NCBI GenBank assembly: GCA_964544635.1 | Contig: CAZJCK010000005.1 | Span: 1 to 64,000 of the forward strand | Reading direction: 5' to 3' | DNA length: 64,000 bases | Source: CAZJCK01 sp964544635 | GTDB taxonomy: Bacteria; Zixibacteria; MSB-5A5; GN15; FEB-12 | In this document: positions 42,215 to 52,128 of the stretch, in pieces | Layout: each line of letters starts with the position of its first letter | How positions within the stretch are numbered: position 1 is the first letter of the stretch | The notes under the pieces: generated by a model | The model's database searches: none | Seen by the model: the letters and a program-made list of their open reading frames with translations, nothing else | Told to the model about the DNA's origin: nothing | Position numbers and translations under genes: made by a program

Positions 42215-43278
42215 AGATACTGCCGGCTACCACTCTTGCACTGCTGCTGACCGTCTGCCTCGGCATTGACTCCGGCCTGGCACAGGCCGTGGAAGAAATC
42301 GACGACGGCCTGTTTACGACGCGTGAGCTGTCACTTAAAGAAACCTATGGCCGCGGTGATCGCCTGGTGATACAGTCGGTTGAGTCGCTGCGCGGCACCA
42401 TTCGCGTTGTCGCTGACGAGGTCAGCGACATCCGGGCCGATTATACCAAACAGGCCAGGGCGGCCAACCGATCGCTGGCCATCGACTATATTGACCGCAT
42501 CGGGGTAACGTCGACGCCGACACCGACCGGCGCCGAAATCAGTCTCCGCGCGCCCAACCCGCCACCGTGGGAGGTCGATCGCGATGCCGGTATGGTCGTG
42601 ATCGACGTGGTGGTGCCGCTCAACAGCTCAATCGAGATTAACGCCCGCCTGTTCGATGTCGAGATTGTCGGACCGCTGGCCGAAGTCAGCGTGATGGAAT
42701 CGCTCGGACGCATCAAGGTGCAGGGGGTGACGCGTCGGCTCGATATCGCCACCGCCAACCGTCGGGTGACGATTGAGGATGTGACGGGCGACGTGTTCGT
42801 GACCACGTCCAACTCGCTTCTGGAAGCGTACAACGTGCAGTGTGATTCAGGACGGCGGGCCGACTTCCGCAACGACGAAGGCGACATTCGGATTGAAACG
42901 TTCTCGGGCGAAATGACGGTGCGCAATTCGTACGGCCGAATCGACCTGACCGGGGTCAGCCTGCTCGGCAGCCGCAATCTCGTCCGAAGCGCCTACGGGC
43001 CGATCTATCTCGAACTGATCGATATAACCGACGCCCAGATAAAGCTGTCCAATCGCCAGGAAGATATCGAAGTTGAGATGCCCGAGGATCTGTCGGTTGT
43101 CTTGTCGCTGGCGGTGGAGGAGGACAGCCGTATCGAAGTATCGAACTTCACCATGCAACCGGAGCTGATCGAGCGCAACCGCCTGAGCATGATTGTCGGC
43201 GGCTCGGAATCGTTGATCAGCGGGTCGGTCAGTGGCAAGGGGAACATTTTTGTACGGGGCTATTCACGAAAGGAGTAA
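42211..43278 (+). CDS. exported DUF4097-like beta-repeat protein
   Basis: A 355-aa exported protein: signal peptide (MKILPATTLALLLTVCLGID), then a beta-helix-like series of short strands (VVPLNSSIEINARLFDVEIV; VSVMESLGRIKVQGVTRRLD; VTIEDVTGDVFVTTSNSLLE; GEMTVRNSYGRIDLTGVSLL) typical of DUF4097 'putative adhesin' proteins. No enzymatic residues stand out. It overlaps the SpoU gene by ATGA and precedes the SppA fusion by two bases, so the three form an operon; the envelope link is with the latter. Confidence 0.78.
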   Translation: MKILPATTLALLLTVCLGIDSGLAQAVEEIDDGLFTTRELSLKETYGRGDRLVIQSVESLRGTIRVVADEVSDIRADYTKQARAANRSLAIDYIDRIGVTSTPTPTGAEISLRAPNPPPWEVDRDAGMVVIDVVVPLNSSIEINARLFDVEIVGPLAEVSVMESLGRIKVQGVTRRLDIATANRRVTIEDVTGDVFVTTSNSLLEAYNVQCDSGRRADFRNDEGDIRIETFSGEMTVRNSYGRIDLTGVSLLGSRNLVRSAYGPIYLELIDITDAQIKLSNRQEDIEVEMPEDLSVVLSLAVEEDSRIEVSNFTMQPELIERNRLSMIVGGSESLISGSVSGKGNIFVRGYSRKE

Positions 43279-43280
43279 TC

Positions 43281-45671
43281 GTGCGACGGTTTGTTTTTGG
43301 ACTTCTGCTTCTCTTCGCTTCTACTTCGGCAACCGTTGCCCAGCGTATCCCGATACCCGACGGTGTGTTTTATTACCAGCCGGCGTCGACGGTCTTCGGC
43401 GGTGAGGCGGCCTGGGTCAATCCGGCCGGCCTGGCGCGCTACCATACTGCCGGCTACCAGCTCATGGGTGAAATGAATGATTACCGTGATGGATTGAGCT
43501 GGGGCGCGTTGTTGCACCGCGAACGCCTGGCCGTGGCCTACCGGCAGGTCGACAACGTCGGCCTGCCCGACTTCAAAGAATGGCTCGGCGCCGGGGCCCT
43601 TTCGATGGGGCAGCTGTCGGTGGGCGGATCGTACCGATACTTCACCGACGGTCCCTCGCCTTACCACAACCGTCACTACTGGAATGTCGGCCTGATGCTG
43701 ACGGGGACCGGCCGGTTCAGCATGGGCGCCGTGTTCTCAAATCTCAACCGCGGCAAGATCATGAGCACGCGGACGGAGACGGAGATGCGTTACTCGCTCG
43801 GTTACCGGCCCTCGGGCCAGCGCGTTACGATTGCGGCCGACATGCTGATGTCGACCGGTCAGTCTATTGGCGACGCCGACTTCGTCTATCACGTCGAGGC
43901 GATGCCGTGGACCGGCTTCTATGTCAATGCCTTCGCCGATCACGACGGCACCCTGCAGTTCGGGGTGCGCGCCAATTTCGCCCGATACTTTCTTGGCGGC
44001 CGCTCCACCTTCAGCAAGGGAGACCACGCCCGTTCGCTCTTGTTCCTCGGTGCGACCTCGGGGCGCCAACCTTCGCTGATCGACGAACAGAAGCGACGCC
44101 TCAGTATGTCGATGAGCGGTGGCATCGAAGAGAATCCGGAGCAGCCGATCTTCGGCCCGCGCCGTACTGCGTTCCTCGAAGTGATCGAGGAGGTGTACCG
44201 CGCCGCCGATGACCCGTCGATTTCGGAGATGCTCCTTAAACTGCGCAACTTCGGCATCGGCTTCGCCCGGGCCCAGGAGTTGCGTGAGGCCCTGCTGTAC
44301 TTTCGCGCGCAGGGTAAGAGTATTGTCTGTCATGTCGAGTCGCCGACCAATCTTTCATACTACGTCGCGAGCGCTACCGACTCGATACTGATTCCGCCGG
44401 TATCGCAGCTCAACCTGGTCGGGTTGCGCGCCGAGTTGACGTTCTACGCTGAAACTCTCGAAAAACTCGGCGTGAAACTCGACATGGTGCGTATTGGCGA
44501 TTACAAGTCGGGCACCGAACCGTGGACCCGATCGTCACCTACCGACGAGTATGCCGCTCAGATCAATGCCATGCTCGATGACTGGTATGCACAGTTTACC
44601 GGGGCCATTGCCGCCGGTCGCGGGTTGACGGTTGACTCGGTCAAGTCGATTATCGACAACGGGCCGTTCACGTCGGCCGAGGCGCTTGAGTATGGCCTGG
44701 TTGACGGTCTGAGCTACCGCGATCGGCTGAAAGAGAATGAATTCGTGCGCGGCATGCCCGAGGTGTCGTTTCACGGTTACCGCCGTGATACCCTGCTCAA
44801 CGACGGCTGGCCGGCCGAGCCGATCATCGGCGTGGTCGTGGCTGATGGAGAAATCGAACAGACGGCAGGCGGTTTTTTCGATTCCGAGGACTATGTCACG
44901 CCGTCGCTGATGAAGCGCGGATTCGGCCAGGCCACGGCCGAACCGATGCTGCGGGGGTTAGTCCTGCGAATCGATTCGCCGGGCGGACGGGCGCTGGCGG
45001 GCAACGAGATCTACCACGACATGGAAAAGCCAGCCAAGAAGTACCCGCTGGTAACGTCGATGTCCAACATCGCGGCATCGGGCGGCTACCACATTGCCAT
45101 GCACTCGAAGAAACTGTTCGCGAGTCCGTCGACGGTAACCGGATCGATCGGCATTTACGGCGGCAAGGCCGACCTGAGCGGGCTGTATGAGAAGATTGAC
45201 CTCTACAAGTACCTGTACAAGCGGGGCGAGTTCGCGGGCATGATGTCGCAGTCGCGGCCGTTTACGGAGGCGGAGCGTGAGAAGTACCGGGAGCACCTGT
45301 TCGCGTTTTACGATCACTTCATCGGCCTGGTAGCCGAAAACCGCGGGCTTGAGAAGGACTCCATCGATCAGATCGCGCGCGGCCGCACCTTCACCGGCGA
45401 AACCGCTCGTCAAATCGGACTGGTCGATTCGCTGGGAGGGATACACCAGGCCATACAGTACATTGCCGATACTGCCGGCCTCGATTCGTATCGTGTCTGC
45501 ATCTATCCCAGGCGCACTACGTGGTTCCGTTTGCCCGGCGTGTCGGTAATGAACCTGGTGACACGGGCGTTTGGCGGCAGCGAGGCCGTGGTCTATGAAC
45601 TGGAACGAATCAAGTTGCCGGAAGTGGACGGTTTGATGGCGCGGCTGCCGTATGACATCGTTGTCGAGTAG
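43281..45671 (+). CDS. SppA-type signal peptide peptidase with N-terminal barrel-like domain
   Basis: A 796-aa exported protein that joins two modules. After a signal peptide (RRFVFGLLLLFASTSATVAQ), residues 25-280 resemble a PorV/FadL-like beta barrel (FGGEAAWVNPAGLARYHTAG, then many amphipathic strands). From about residue 300 it is a tandem S49 peptidase like SppA67K. The catalytic dyad is intact: Lys409 in IGDYKSGTEP and Ser600 in AASGGYHIA. RIDSPGGRA and the TGSIGIYGGKADLSGL segment also match. Usual SppA proteins have an N-terminal membrane anchor instead. This one may degrade peptides at the outer membrane, which is inference. Confidence 0.85.
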   Translation: MRRFVFGLLLLFASTSATVAQRIPIPDGVFYYQPASTVFGGEAAWVNPAGLARYHTAGYQLMGEMNDYRDGLSWGALLHRERLAVAYRQVDNVGLPDFKEWLGAGALSMGQLSVGGSYRYFTDGPSPYHNRHYWNVGLMLTGTGRFSMGAVFSNLNRGKIMSTRTETEMRYSLGYRPSGQRVTIAADMLMSTGQSIGDADFVYHVEAMPWTGFYVNAFADHDGTLQFGVRANFARYFLGGRSTFSKGDHARSLLFLGATSGRQPSLIDEQKRRLSMSMSGGIEENPEQPIFGPRRTAFLEVIEEVYRAADDPSISEMLLKLRNFGIGFARAQELREALLYFRAQGKSIVCHVESPTNLSYYVASATDSILIPPVSQLNLVGLRAELTFYAETLEKLGVKLDMVRIGDYKSGTEPWTRSSPTDEYAAQINAMLDDWYAQFTGAIAAGRGLTVDSVKSIIDNGPFTSAEALEYGLVDGLSYRDRLKENEFVRGMPEVSFHGYRRDTLLNDGWPAEPIIGVVVADGEIEQTAGGFFDSEDYVTPSLMKRGFGQATAEPMLRGLVLRIDSPGGRALAGNEIYHDMEKPAKKYPLVTSMSNIAASGGYHIAMHSKKLFASPSTVTGSIGIYGGKADLSGLYEKIDLYKYLYKRGEFAGMMSQSRPFTEAEREKYREHLFAFYDHFIGLVAENRGLEKDSIDQIARGRTFTGETARQIGLVDSLGGIHQAIQYIADTAGLDSYRVCIYPRRTTWFRLPGVSVMNLVTRAFGGSEAVVYELERIKLPEVDGLMARLPYDIVVE

Positions 45672-45699
45672 TGCGAGAGATTCGGCGCAGAGTATAACG

Positions 45700-45726
45700 A
45701 AAAAGGCCCGCCGAAGCGGGCCTTTC
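45700..45726. terminator. bidirectional terminator between sppA-like gene and pilus operon
   Basis: Stem AAGGCCCGC/GCGGGCCTT around CGAA, preceded by AAA and followed by T; usable by both convergent units. Confidence 0.75.
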
Positions 45727-45756
45727 GTGTATGAGAAGAGAGACGATACAGACGGA

Positions 45757-47391
45757 TTAGTTGAACTTGTAGACGCCGACGTGCTCCTGATGCCAGCCGG
45801 TGCGGATAAACACGCGCACCATCGGCGTACCCGGAGGCAGGTTGGCCGGATCATCGAGATCAAAGTCGTAGGCCCAGTCACGGTCGGGCGGATCGTAGTA
45901 TGAACTGCCCCAGATGCCGGTCGCCTGCTGTGAGTAGAACAGGTTCACCATCGAACCGCGCCACTCGAATTCGACGCCACTCCAGGTCTCCAGGAATCGC
46001 GGCAGGTTCTCGAAACCGCCGTTATAGTTCGTCGACGTCGTTTCAACGTTGCCGGCGATCATCGAAGCATTGACAGTGGTCTGAGTAGCAGGACGGCTCG
46101 ACTTGGACAAGGTGCTGTTGGCGTCATTCCAGTTATTCGAGAGGATGGTGATGGCGTCGGCCATCAACGCCGCGGGCTTCTTATTGACGGAATTGAAATC
46201 TCCCTCGACATAGAGCGGGTTGGCCGAGGCAATCGTCAGGCCGGTATCTATTTGCGCACCGTTCTTGATGCGCAATGCCGGGAAGTTACCGGCTACATCC
46301 TGCGAGAAGTACATGATACCATTGGTCGGTGCGTACGGCGTACTGTACAGGGCGTTGATGTCGACATCGATGGCATCGACGTTTTCGCCTTCACGACCGT
46401 CGTAGAATGTTGTCGTACTACCGGTAATCACACCGGCGGTCTGGAGGTCGGAGGTGACATTCTGCCACAAGCCGCCAACCTGGTAGAACCAGTCACCGTT
46501 GATATACTTTAGACCGGCATTGTGCTCATACGAATCGGAGTTACCGCCGGCCGCCGGTTCGATGATCTTGTGCTCGTCACCGGTAGCGCCGAGCGGCAGG
46601 TGCAGTGAGCGGGCGCCGTGCGTCGAGTCCTGCACACGACCGTCCCACCGAGCCACCGACGAATCATACCAGTGGGCGTCGGACGATTCCAGCCAGTCGG
46701 AACCATCGGCCATCGAAACGTAGTTGCCGGAGGCATCTTTAATCATAATGTCGCCACTGCCGACCGAGCCAGGTCCCTTGCGACCATGGATGATGTGTCC
46801 CGAGGCGGTGACATAACTATCAATATAGAGCGAGTTGTTGGACTGGATATACAGGTTGCCGTTGGAGTGGACGCGTCCCAGCAGGGTCATGTCCGGTCCC
46901 GGCGCAATCTCCAGGTCTTCACCGTAGAAGACGGCGAACTGGAAGATCGGCACCAGCGCGGCCTGGAAGGTCTGGGCCAGGGTCATGCTGGTGTTGTCGG
47001 CCGTGTTGTCGGCGGTCGCCCTGAGGTCGTACTCTTTGACGAGGGCATTGAGTCCGGCCAGGGTGCCGGTGCTGAGCACTTCTTTCTGGGCCGGTCCGAG
47101 GTCGACGGTCGTAAAGTTGACCGAAAAGCCATTGACACTGTCGGCGCCGACGGGCATTGTGGTCGGCGGCGCGCCAGTGGTATCGTAGGCCTGCTGAATC
47201 TTCGCGGAGGCATATTCAAGGCCGGCCTCGGCGGCATAAAAGGCGCGCATCTCGCGCAGCTCGTTGCCGGCGATCTGGACCTCGTCGTCGGATGTCGTCA
47301 GCGCCGCCAGCCCGATCAGCGTGAGCATGCCGACCATAATCAGCGCCAGCAGGGCTGCGAATCCGCGTTCGTTCGATAGTATTCGTTTCAT
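45757..47391 (-). CDS. PilX-like pilus assembly protein
   Basis: A 544-aa protein with the PilX N-terminal segment MKRILSNERGFAALLALIMVGMLTLIGLAA and then YAAEAGLEYASAKIQQ, typical of type IV pilus-associated PilX_N proteins. The long C-terminal part (about 470 residues) contains GDIMIKDASGNYV and NNSLYIDSYVTASGHI beta-rich segments and is unlike short PilX pilins. It probably sits at the pilus tip or in the periplasm. It is third in the pilV-pilW-pilX order, 14 bases after pilW. A function in pilus priming or surface contact is inferred from the family. Confidence 0.8.
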   Translation of the reverse strand: MKRILSNERGFAALLALIMVGMLTLIGLAALTTSDDEVQIAGNELREMRAFYAAEAGLEYASAKIQQAYDTTGAPPTTMPVGADSVNGFSVNFTTVDLGPAQKEVLSTGTLAGLNALVKEYDLRATADNTADNTSMTLAQTFQAALVPIFQFAVFYGEDLEIAPGPDMTLLGRVHSNGNLYIQSNNSLYIDSYVTASGHIIHGRKGPGSVGSGDIMIKDASGNYVSMADGSDWLESSDAHWYDSSVARWDGRVQDSTHGARSLHLPLGATGDEHKIIEPAAGGNSDSYEHNAGLKYINGDWFYQVGGLWQNVTSDLQTAGVITGSTTTFYDGREGENVDAIDVDINALYSTPYAPTNGIMYFSQDVAGNFPALRIKNGAQIDTGLTIASANPLYVEGDFNSVNKKPAALMADAITILSNNWNDANSTLSKSSRPATQTTVNASMIAGNVETTSTNYNGGFENLPRFLETWSGVEFEWRGSMVNLFYSQQATGIWGSSYYDPPDRDWAYDFDLDDPANLPPGTPMVRVFIRTGWHQEHVGVYKFN

Positions 47392-47405
47392 GACTGCCTG
47401 CCTTC

Positions 47406-48236
47406 TTAGTGATCAATATTACGGGTGTAGACACCCGAATTGTAGGTGCGGAACTGGTATGGACTATTGGTATCTTCGGGGTCAGGGTTCTTGGACCGTC
47501 CCGTAATCGACACCAGTACCTGGCGAACATTCTCGACCAATCCCGGCGTATCCATGAGGGCGCCGCTCTTCATGCGATACTGAAACTGCAGATCGGTGAT
47601 GTCTTCGGCATAGATCTGCGGACTCTTACCCATGTATTCGATCATCAACTTGGGATGGTTGGGATCGGTTGTATTGTCGATGAAGAACTTGGCGCGGGTC
47701 AGCCCGAGCACCAGCGAGTTGGCGCCATAACGTCGCGACAACACACTGGAGGCGTGTTCAAGACTGTTGGTACCGTTTTGAACCGCCGAAATCTCGAACC
47801 ACTCGCCCACTCCCGAGTCCGGCTCCACGATGTAGGCCCACTGGCCGTCATAGAAGCAGGAGGGGCTGGTGCCGCATTCAAGGGGAGAGGAGGTGGCCGG
47901 CATGGGTGCCGCCAGGTAGGTGTCGCAGCCGGTGGCGAGGAAGTTGAGCACGATGGTGTCCGGATTGGTGTCGTATGCTTCGATGGCATCCAGCGTGTTC
48001 GGTACTTCATGTCCGGCCATGCGGAGCTGGCGGGTCAACTCGTCGATACTGGCGCGGGCCGACTGCTGAATGGTGGAAATGTCATCCTGTGCGATGTAGT
48101 TCTTGTGCTGCACAACATAGGCGCGCAAGACAGCGGTAGTAATGACTCCCATTATCGCCAGGGCAATCAGCACCTCCAGGATCGAGGCGCCTTTTATGGA
48201 TCGCAATGCTCGTATCATTCGTTTCATGGTTTTCAC
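47406..48236 (-). CDS. PilW-like minor pilin
   Basis: Type IV pilus minor pilin of 276 aa. The prepilin leader ends in KG with mature start ASILEVLIALAIMGVITTAV; Glu at +5 is present, so a PilD-type peptidase should cleave and methylate it. The globular domain has beta-rich segments and cysteines (GCDTYLAA, ECGTSPSCFY) that may form disulphides. It lies between pilV (8-base gap) and pilX in one operon. Confidence 0.83.
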   Translation of the reverse strand: MKTMKRMIRALRSIKGASILEVLIALAIMGVITTAVLRAYVVQHKNYIAQDDISTIQQSARASIDELTRQLRMAGHEVPNTLDAIEAYDTNPDTIVLNFLATGCDTYLAAPMPATSSPLECGTSPSCFYDGQWAYIVEPDSGVGEWFEISAVQNGTNSLEHASSVLSRRYGANSLVLGLTRAKFFIDNTTDPNHPKLMIEYMGKSPQIYAEDITDLQFQYRMKSGALMDTPGLVENVRQVLVSITGRSKNPDPEDTNSPYQFRTYNSGVYTRNIDH

Positions 48237-48244
48237 CTATCTCA

Positions 48245-48637
48245 TCAAATGGAATCAGTTCGGACATATGCGACCATGGTATCGGACTGGGTATCACCTC
48301 GTACCGATTCCCAGCGCACGTTGATCTCGACCTCGCGCAGGAAATTGGCGGCCTGGCTGATATTCCATTCACGCAGTGTACCATTGACCGTATCGGAGCC
48401 GTTCATGGCGCTGTTGAGATCGGGATAGCTGCGCAGCTCCTCAAACTTCTCCTGCATAAGCTGGGTGGCTATCGTGGTCTTGTTCGACCAGTCGTTGCCG
48501 TCCAGGGCCACCATCGCCATGTTCAGAAGGACCAGCAGGGCCATAGTGAGGATAATCATGGCGATCATCACTTCCAGCATGGAGAAACCGGAGAGATCGG
48601 TCAGTCGCTTCATCTTTCGGGTCAGATATCGTTTCAT
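48245..48637 (-). CDS. PilV-like minor pilin
   Basis: Minor pilin of 130 aa, first of the operon. Leader MKRYLTRKMKRLTDLSG, mature start FSMLEVMIAMIILTMALLVL with Glu at +5. The rest has the PilV pattern ATQLMQEKFEELRSYPDLNS. An AAGGAATACGCCC segment precedes the ATG. The major pilin, assembly ATPase and secretin genes are not in the window. Confidence 0.85.
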   Translation of the reverse strand: MKRYLTRKMKRLTDLSGFSMLEVMIAMIILTMALLVLLNMAMVALDGNDWSNKTTIATQLMQEKFEELRSYPDLNSAMNGSDTVNGTLREWNISQAANFLREVEINVRWESVRGDTQSDTMVAYVRTDSI

Positions 48638-48979
48638 GGGCGTATTCCTTGTTTTGCTGGAGAGTGGAGTAAAAACTGTGCCGTGCCTCCGTCGGGCTAT
48701 TCGGAGTGAACTGTTTGGTCGCTTTTATGTTGTTCATTTGCAGGCGGTTGCGAGATTCGAGCTGAGCCCAAAAAGATGATCGGGCGGACATGAAACCCAG
48801 CCTGCAGGTTCGGTGTTACACTAACCTGTCCAACAAGGTATGGGGCAGAGCCTATACAATCAGCCCGTTTCGGCGGCGCCGCGGCGATTTCGTCGCTGAT
48901 AGCGACATGCTTGTGTGACAGCAACTTATGAGGTACTATTGAGCAATGAACAGACAGACGATTCAAGGAGGTATTGCCG
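48638..48979. other. divergent intergenic region, pil operon and alsS-like gene
   Basis: These 342 bases must carry both promoters. On the plus strand TTGTGT-17-TACTAT (about 48912-48940) is a weak candidate for the alsS-like gene, ahead of AAGGAGG. I saw no riboswitch or coding region, and no clear pilV promoter. Confidence 0.35.
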
Positions 48980-50629
48980 GTGGCCAAGGCATCTGAGATC
49001 TTCGTAGAGGCGCTCGAGCGCGAGGAGGTGAAGTTCATTTTCGGGGTCCCCGGTGAAGAAAACATCGACTTTCTCGAAGCTGTCCGTCAATCCAATATCG
49101 AATTCGTTTTGACCCGCCACGAACAGGGGGCCGGGTTCATGGCCGATGTCTACGGTCGCCTGACCGGCAAGGCCGGTGTCTGTCTTGCCACCCTTGGACC
49201 GGGTGCGACCAATCTGTTAACGCCGGTGGCCGACGCCAATCTCGACCATGCCCCCCTGGTTGCCATCACCGGCCAGGCTGATACCACCCGGATGCACAAG
49301 GAGTCGCACCAGTTCATCGATATCGTCCAGATGTTCCACCCGGTCACCAAGTGGAATACTCGAATTGTCCGTCCCGACTTCGTCACCGAGGCGGTACGCA
49401 AGGCGTTCAAGTTGGCCGAGGCGGAGAAGCCGGGCGCCACGCACCTGGAGTTTCCTGAGGATGTCGCCGGCGAGGAGTGCAAGAGCGCCGAGTTTTTCGA
49501 GGTCCGCAAGGTGCGACGTCCGGCGCCCGACTACAAGGCGGTCAACCGGGCGATCGAACTGATCGCCGAGGCGAAGAAGCCGCTGGTTTTGGCAGGCAAC
49601 GGCGCCATTCGCAAGCGTGCCACCAAGCAGCTCCGTATCATGCTCAACAAGACCAATTTTCCGGTCTGTAATACATTCATGGGCAAGGGTGCGGCCGGGT
49701 ATCAATATGACTACAACCTGTTCACCATCGGTCTGCAGGCGCGTGACCATGTCACCTGCGCCTTGGAAGAGGCCGACCTCATTATATGTGTCGGGTATGA
49801 CATCGTCGAATACTCGCCACGATTCTGGAATCCCGACGGCAAGAAGAAGATTATCCACATCGATTTCGATCCGGCCGAGGTTGATTACTGGTATCATCCG
49901 GAGGTCGAGTTGATTGGCGACGTTGCCTCTACCTTGTGGGAGCTGAACGAACGGATCGGTGACGATTTTGACAGGAGTCGCGGCGAGTTCGCACGCAAGC
50001 ACCGTGAGCGCATCCTCGAAGATCTGCACGAGTTTGACAACAGCACCGACTTTCCGTTCAAACCACAGAAAATCCTGCACGACGCCCGCCAGGTGCTGGG
50101 GGACGACGATATCGTGATCAGCGATGTGGGCGCGCACAAGTTGTGGGTTGCCCGCATGTTCATTGTCCACCAGCCGAACACCTGTCTCATCTCCAACGGT
50201 TTCGCCAGTATGGGAATCGCCCTGCCCGGCGGTATCGCCGCCAAGCTGGTGTATCCCGACCGCAAGATACTGACCATTTCCGGCGACGGCGGTTTCCTCA
50301 TGAATGTGCAGGAACTCGAAACGGCGGTGCGTTTGGGTACGCCGACGGTCAACATGGTGTGGTCCGACGGTACCTTCGGGCTGATCGAGTGGCACCAGGT
50401 GAAGAAGTTCGGCCAGGCGTTCGGCACTCGCTTCGGAAATCCCGACTGGATACAACTGGCTGAGTCGTTCGGCGCCGTGGGCATGAAAGTTGAGAAGGGG
50501 CAGGATCTGCAGGAGGTACTCAGGGAAGCGTTCAAGCAGGACAAGCCGGTGGTGGTCGACTGCCCTGTCGACTACACCGAGAACATCCGCCTGACCAAAC
50601 GTCTGGGCAAGCTGGTTTGCCCTATATAG
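48980..50629 (+). CDS. thiamine-diphosphate enzyme, catabolic acetolactate synthase-like
   Basis: ThDP-dependent enzyme resembling AlsS/BudB, which condense two pyruvates to acetolactate. GTG 48980 lies eight bases after AAGGAGG; a TTG at 48974 is too close. The PYR domain has the catalytic Glu in LTRHEQGAGFMADVYGRLTG. The PP domain has GDGGFLMN and VWSDGTFGLIEWHQ, matching BudB where the Asp binds the metal. The C-terminus PVVVDCPVDYTENI is AlsS-like. No regulatory subunit or acetolactate decarboxylase gene is adjacent; an aldehyde dehydrogenase follows instead, so the true substrate pair may differ. Confidence 0.82.
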   Translation: MAKASEIFVEALEREEVKFIFGVPGEENIDFLEAVRQSNIEFVLTRHEQGAGFMADVYGRLTGKAGVCLATLGPGATNLLTPVADANLDHAPLVAITGQADTTRMHKESHQFIDIVQMFHPVTKWNTRIVRPDFVTEAVRKAFKLAEAEKPGATHLEFPEDVAGEECKSAEFFEVRKVRRPAPDYKAVNRAIELIAEAKKPLVLAGNGAIRKRATKQLRIMLNKTNFPVCNTFMGKGAAGYQYDYNLFTIGLQARDHVTCALEEADLIICVGYDIVEYSPRFWNPDGKKKIIHIDFDPAEVDYWYHPEVELIGDVASTLWELNERIGDDFDRSRGEFARKHRERILEDLHEFDNSTDFPFKPQKILHDARQVLGDDDIVISDVGAHKLWVARMFIVHQPNTCLISNGFASMGIALPGGIAAKLVYPDRKILTISGDGGFLMNVQELETAVRLGTPTVNMVWSDGTFGLIEWHQVKKFGQAFGTRFGNPDWIQLAESFGAVGMKVEKGQDLQEVLREAFKQDKPVVVDCPVDYTENIRLTKRLGKLVCPI

Positions 50630-50682
50630 AAACTGAGAATGATACAATACTATTGTCATAGCGATGGAGAGGAGCCGATTCG

Positions 50683-52125
50683 ATGGCCGTAAAGAAGTAT
50701 AAGCTGTATCTGGGCGGTAAGTGGGTCGACCGGAAGGACCGGATCGAGGTCACCAATCCCTATTCGGGAAAGAAAGTGTACGATGTCGCCAAGGCCTCTA
50801 AAGCCGACTTCACCAAGGCAATCGATGCCGCGGAAGCAGCATTCAAGAAGACCCGCGAGCTGCACTCCTACGAGCGCGAGCGGATCCTTTTGCAGATATC
50901 CGAGATGATTGACAAAAACAAGACCAAGCATGCCGAGGCGATGGCGGCCGAACTGGGCAAGTCGCTCAAGGACAGTATGACCGAGGTGGAACGAGCGGTC
51001 GGCGTGTTCAAGGCGTCCGCCGAAGAAGCCAAGCGCCTCAACGGCGATATCGTCGATCTCGACTGGTCGGAAGGTTCCGAGGAACGGTTCGGCCTGGTGC
51101 GGCGCTACCCCAAAGGTGTGCTGGCCGGTATCTCGCCGTTCAACTTCCCGCTCAACCTGGTGGCGCACAAAGTCGGGCCGGCGATTGCCTCGGGTAACAC
51201 CATCATCATCAAGCCGGCCTCGAACACGCCGGTATCGGCGCTGATGCTGGCCGAGGTCATCGACAAAACCGACCTGCCCAAGGGCGCGGTGTCGGTCCTG
51301 CCGGCGTCGGCGAGCGATTCGTCACCGCTTCTGGAGGATGAACGAGTCAAGCTGATCACGTTCACCGGCTCGGCCAAAGTCGGCTGGTGGATCAAACAGA
51401 ATGCCGGCAAGAAAGAAGTGGTGCTGGAGCTCGGCGGCAACGCCGGGGTGGCGATTGCTGACGACGCCGACCTGGAGTGGGCGGCGCAGCGCGTCACCAA
51501 GGGCTCGTTCTCTTCGGCCGGACAGAGTTGCATCTCGGTCCAGCGGGTGTTCGTCCACGAAAAGGTGTACGACAAGTTCCTGAAGATGTTCACGGCCAAT
51601 GTCAAGAAGCTCAAGGTGGGTGATCCGCTCGACCCGAACACCGATATCGGTTCGATGGTCGACAAGGCGTCGGCGGAGGAAACGCTGAAGAACATCGAAG
51701 CGGCAAAGAAACAGGGCGCTAAAGTCGTTACCGGCGGCAAGCTCAAGGGCGCGCAACTCGAGCCGACCGTCCTGACCGACACCAAACTGAGTATGACGAT
51801 CTGCTCCGAAGAAGCGTTCGCGCCGATCGTCAACGTGATGAAGTACAAGAGCTTCGAGAAGGTGGTCGATGAGATCAACGCCACCGATTACGGCCTGCAA
51901 ATGGGCTGCTTCACCAATCGCATGAAGGACATCATGTATGCCTTCAAGTATATCGAGTCGGGCGGTATCGTCATTAATGATGTACCCACCTACCGTGCCG
52001 ACCACCAGCCGTACGGCGGTATGAAGGACTCCGGCCTGAAGCGCGAGGGTATTCGGTATACCATCGAGGATATGACCGATATCAAGATTCTGTCGGTGAA
52101 CATGAAATACAAGCAGACGCAGTAG
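50683..52125 (+). CDS. NAD(P)-dependent aldehyde dehydrogenase
   Basis: Aldehyde dehydrogenase superfamily enzyme of 480 aa, closest in pattern to the non-phosphorylating glyceraldehyde-3-phosphate / lactaldehyde / succinate-semialdehyde group. The general base is in LELGGNAG, the nucleophile Cys in SSAGQSCIS at about residue 284, and the cofactor motif is ITFTGSAKVGWW. The C-terminus YGGMKDSGLKREGIRYTIED is typical. GAGAGGAG precedes the ATG. It lies 53 bases after the AlsS-like gene, suggesting that it oxidises a related aldehyde. Confidence 0.87.
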   Translation: MAVKKYKLYLGGKWVDRKDRIEVTNPYSGKKVYDVAKASKADFTKAIDAAEAAFKKTRELHSYERERILLQISEMIDKNKTKHAEAMAAELGKSLKDSMTEVERAVGVFKASAEEAKRLNGDIVDLDWSEGSEERFGLVRRYPKGVLAGISPFNFPLNLVAHKVGPAIASGNTIIIKPASNTPVSALMLAEVIDKTDLPKGAVSVLPASASDSSPLLEDERVKLITFTGSAKVGWWIKQNAGKKEVVLELGGNAGVAIADDADLEWAAQRVTKGSFSSAGQSCISVQRVFVHEKVYDKFLKMFTANVKKLKVGDPLDPNTDIGSMVDKASAEETLKNIEAAKKQGAKVVTGGKLKGAQLEPTVLTDTKLSMTICSEEAFAPIVNVMKYKSFEKVVDEINATDYGLQMGCFTNRMKDIMYAFKYIESGGIVINDVPTYRADHQPYGGMKDSGLKREGIRYTIEDMTDIKILSVNMKYKQTQ

Positions 52126-52128
52126 CTG

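Noticed and set aside
48640..48800. Possible c-di-GMP riboswitch upstream of pilV
   Set aside because: I looked for the conserved GEMM segments because pilin genes often carry one. They are not present.
50281..50400. Apparent loss of the ThDP metal-binding Asn in the AlsS-like enzyme
   Set aside because: In the BudB/AlsS group the equivalent ligand is the Asp of the W-x-D motif, which is present (VWSDGTF).
49217..50659. Long minus-strand open frame opposite the AlsS-like gene (480 codons)
   Set aside because: Antisense shadow of a well-supported enzyme, with no family resemblance.
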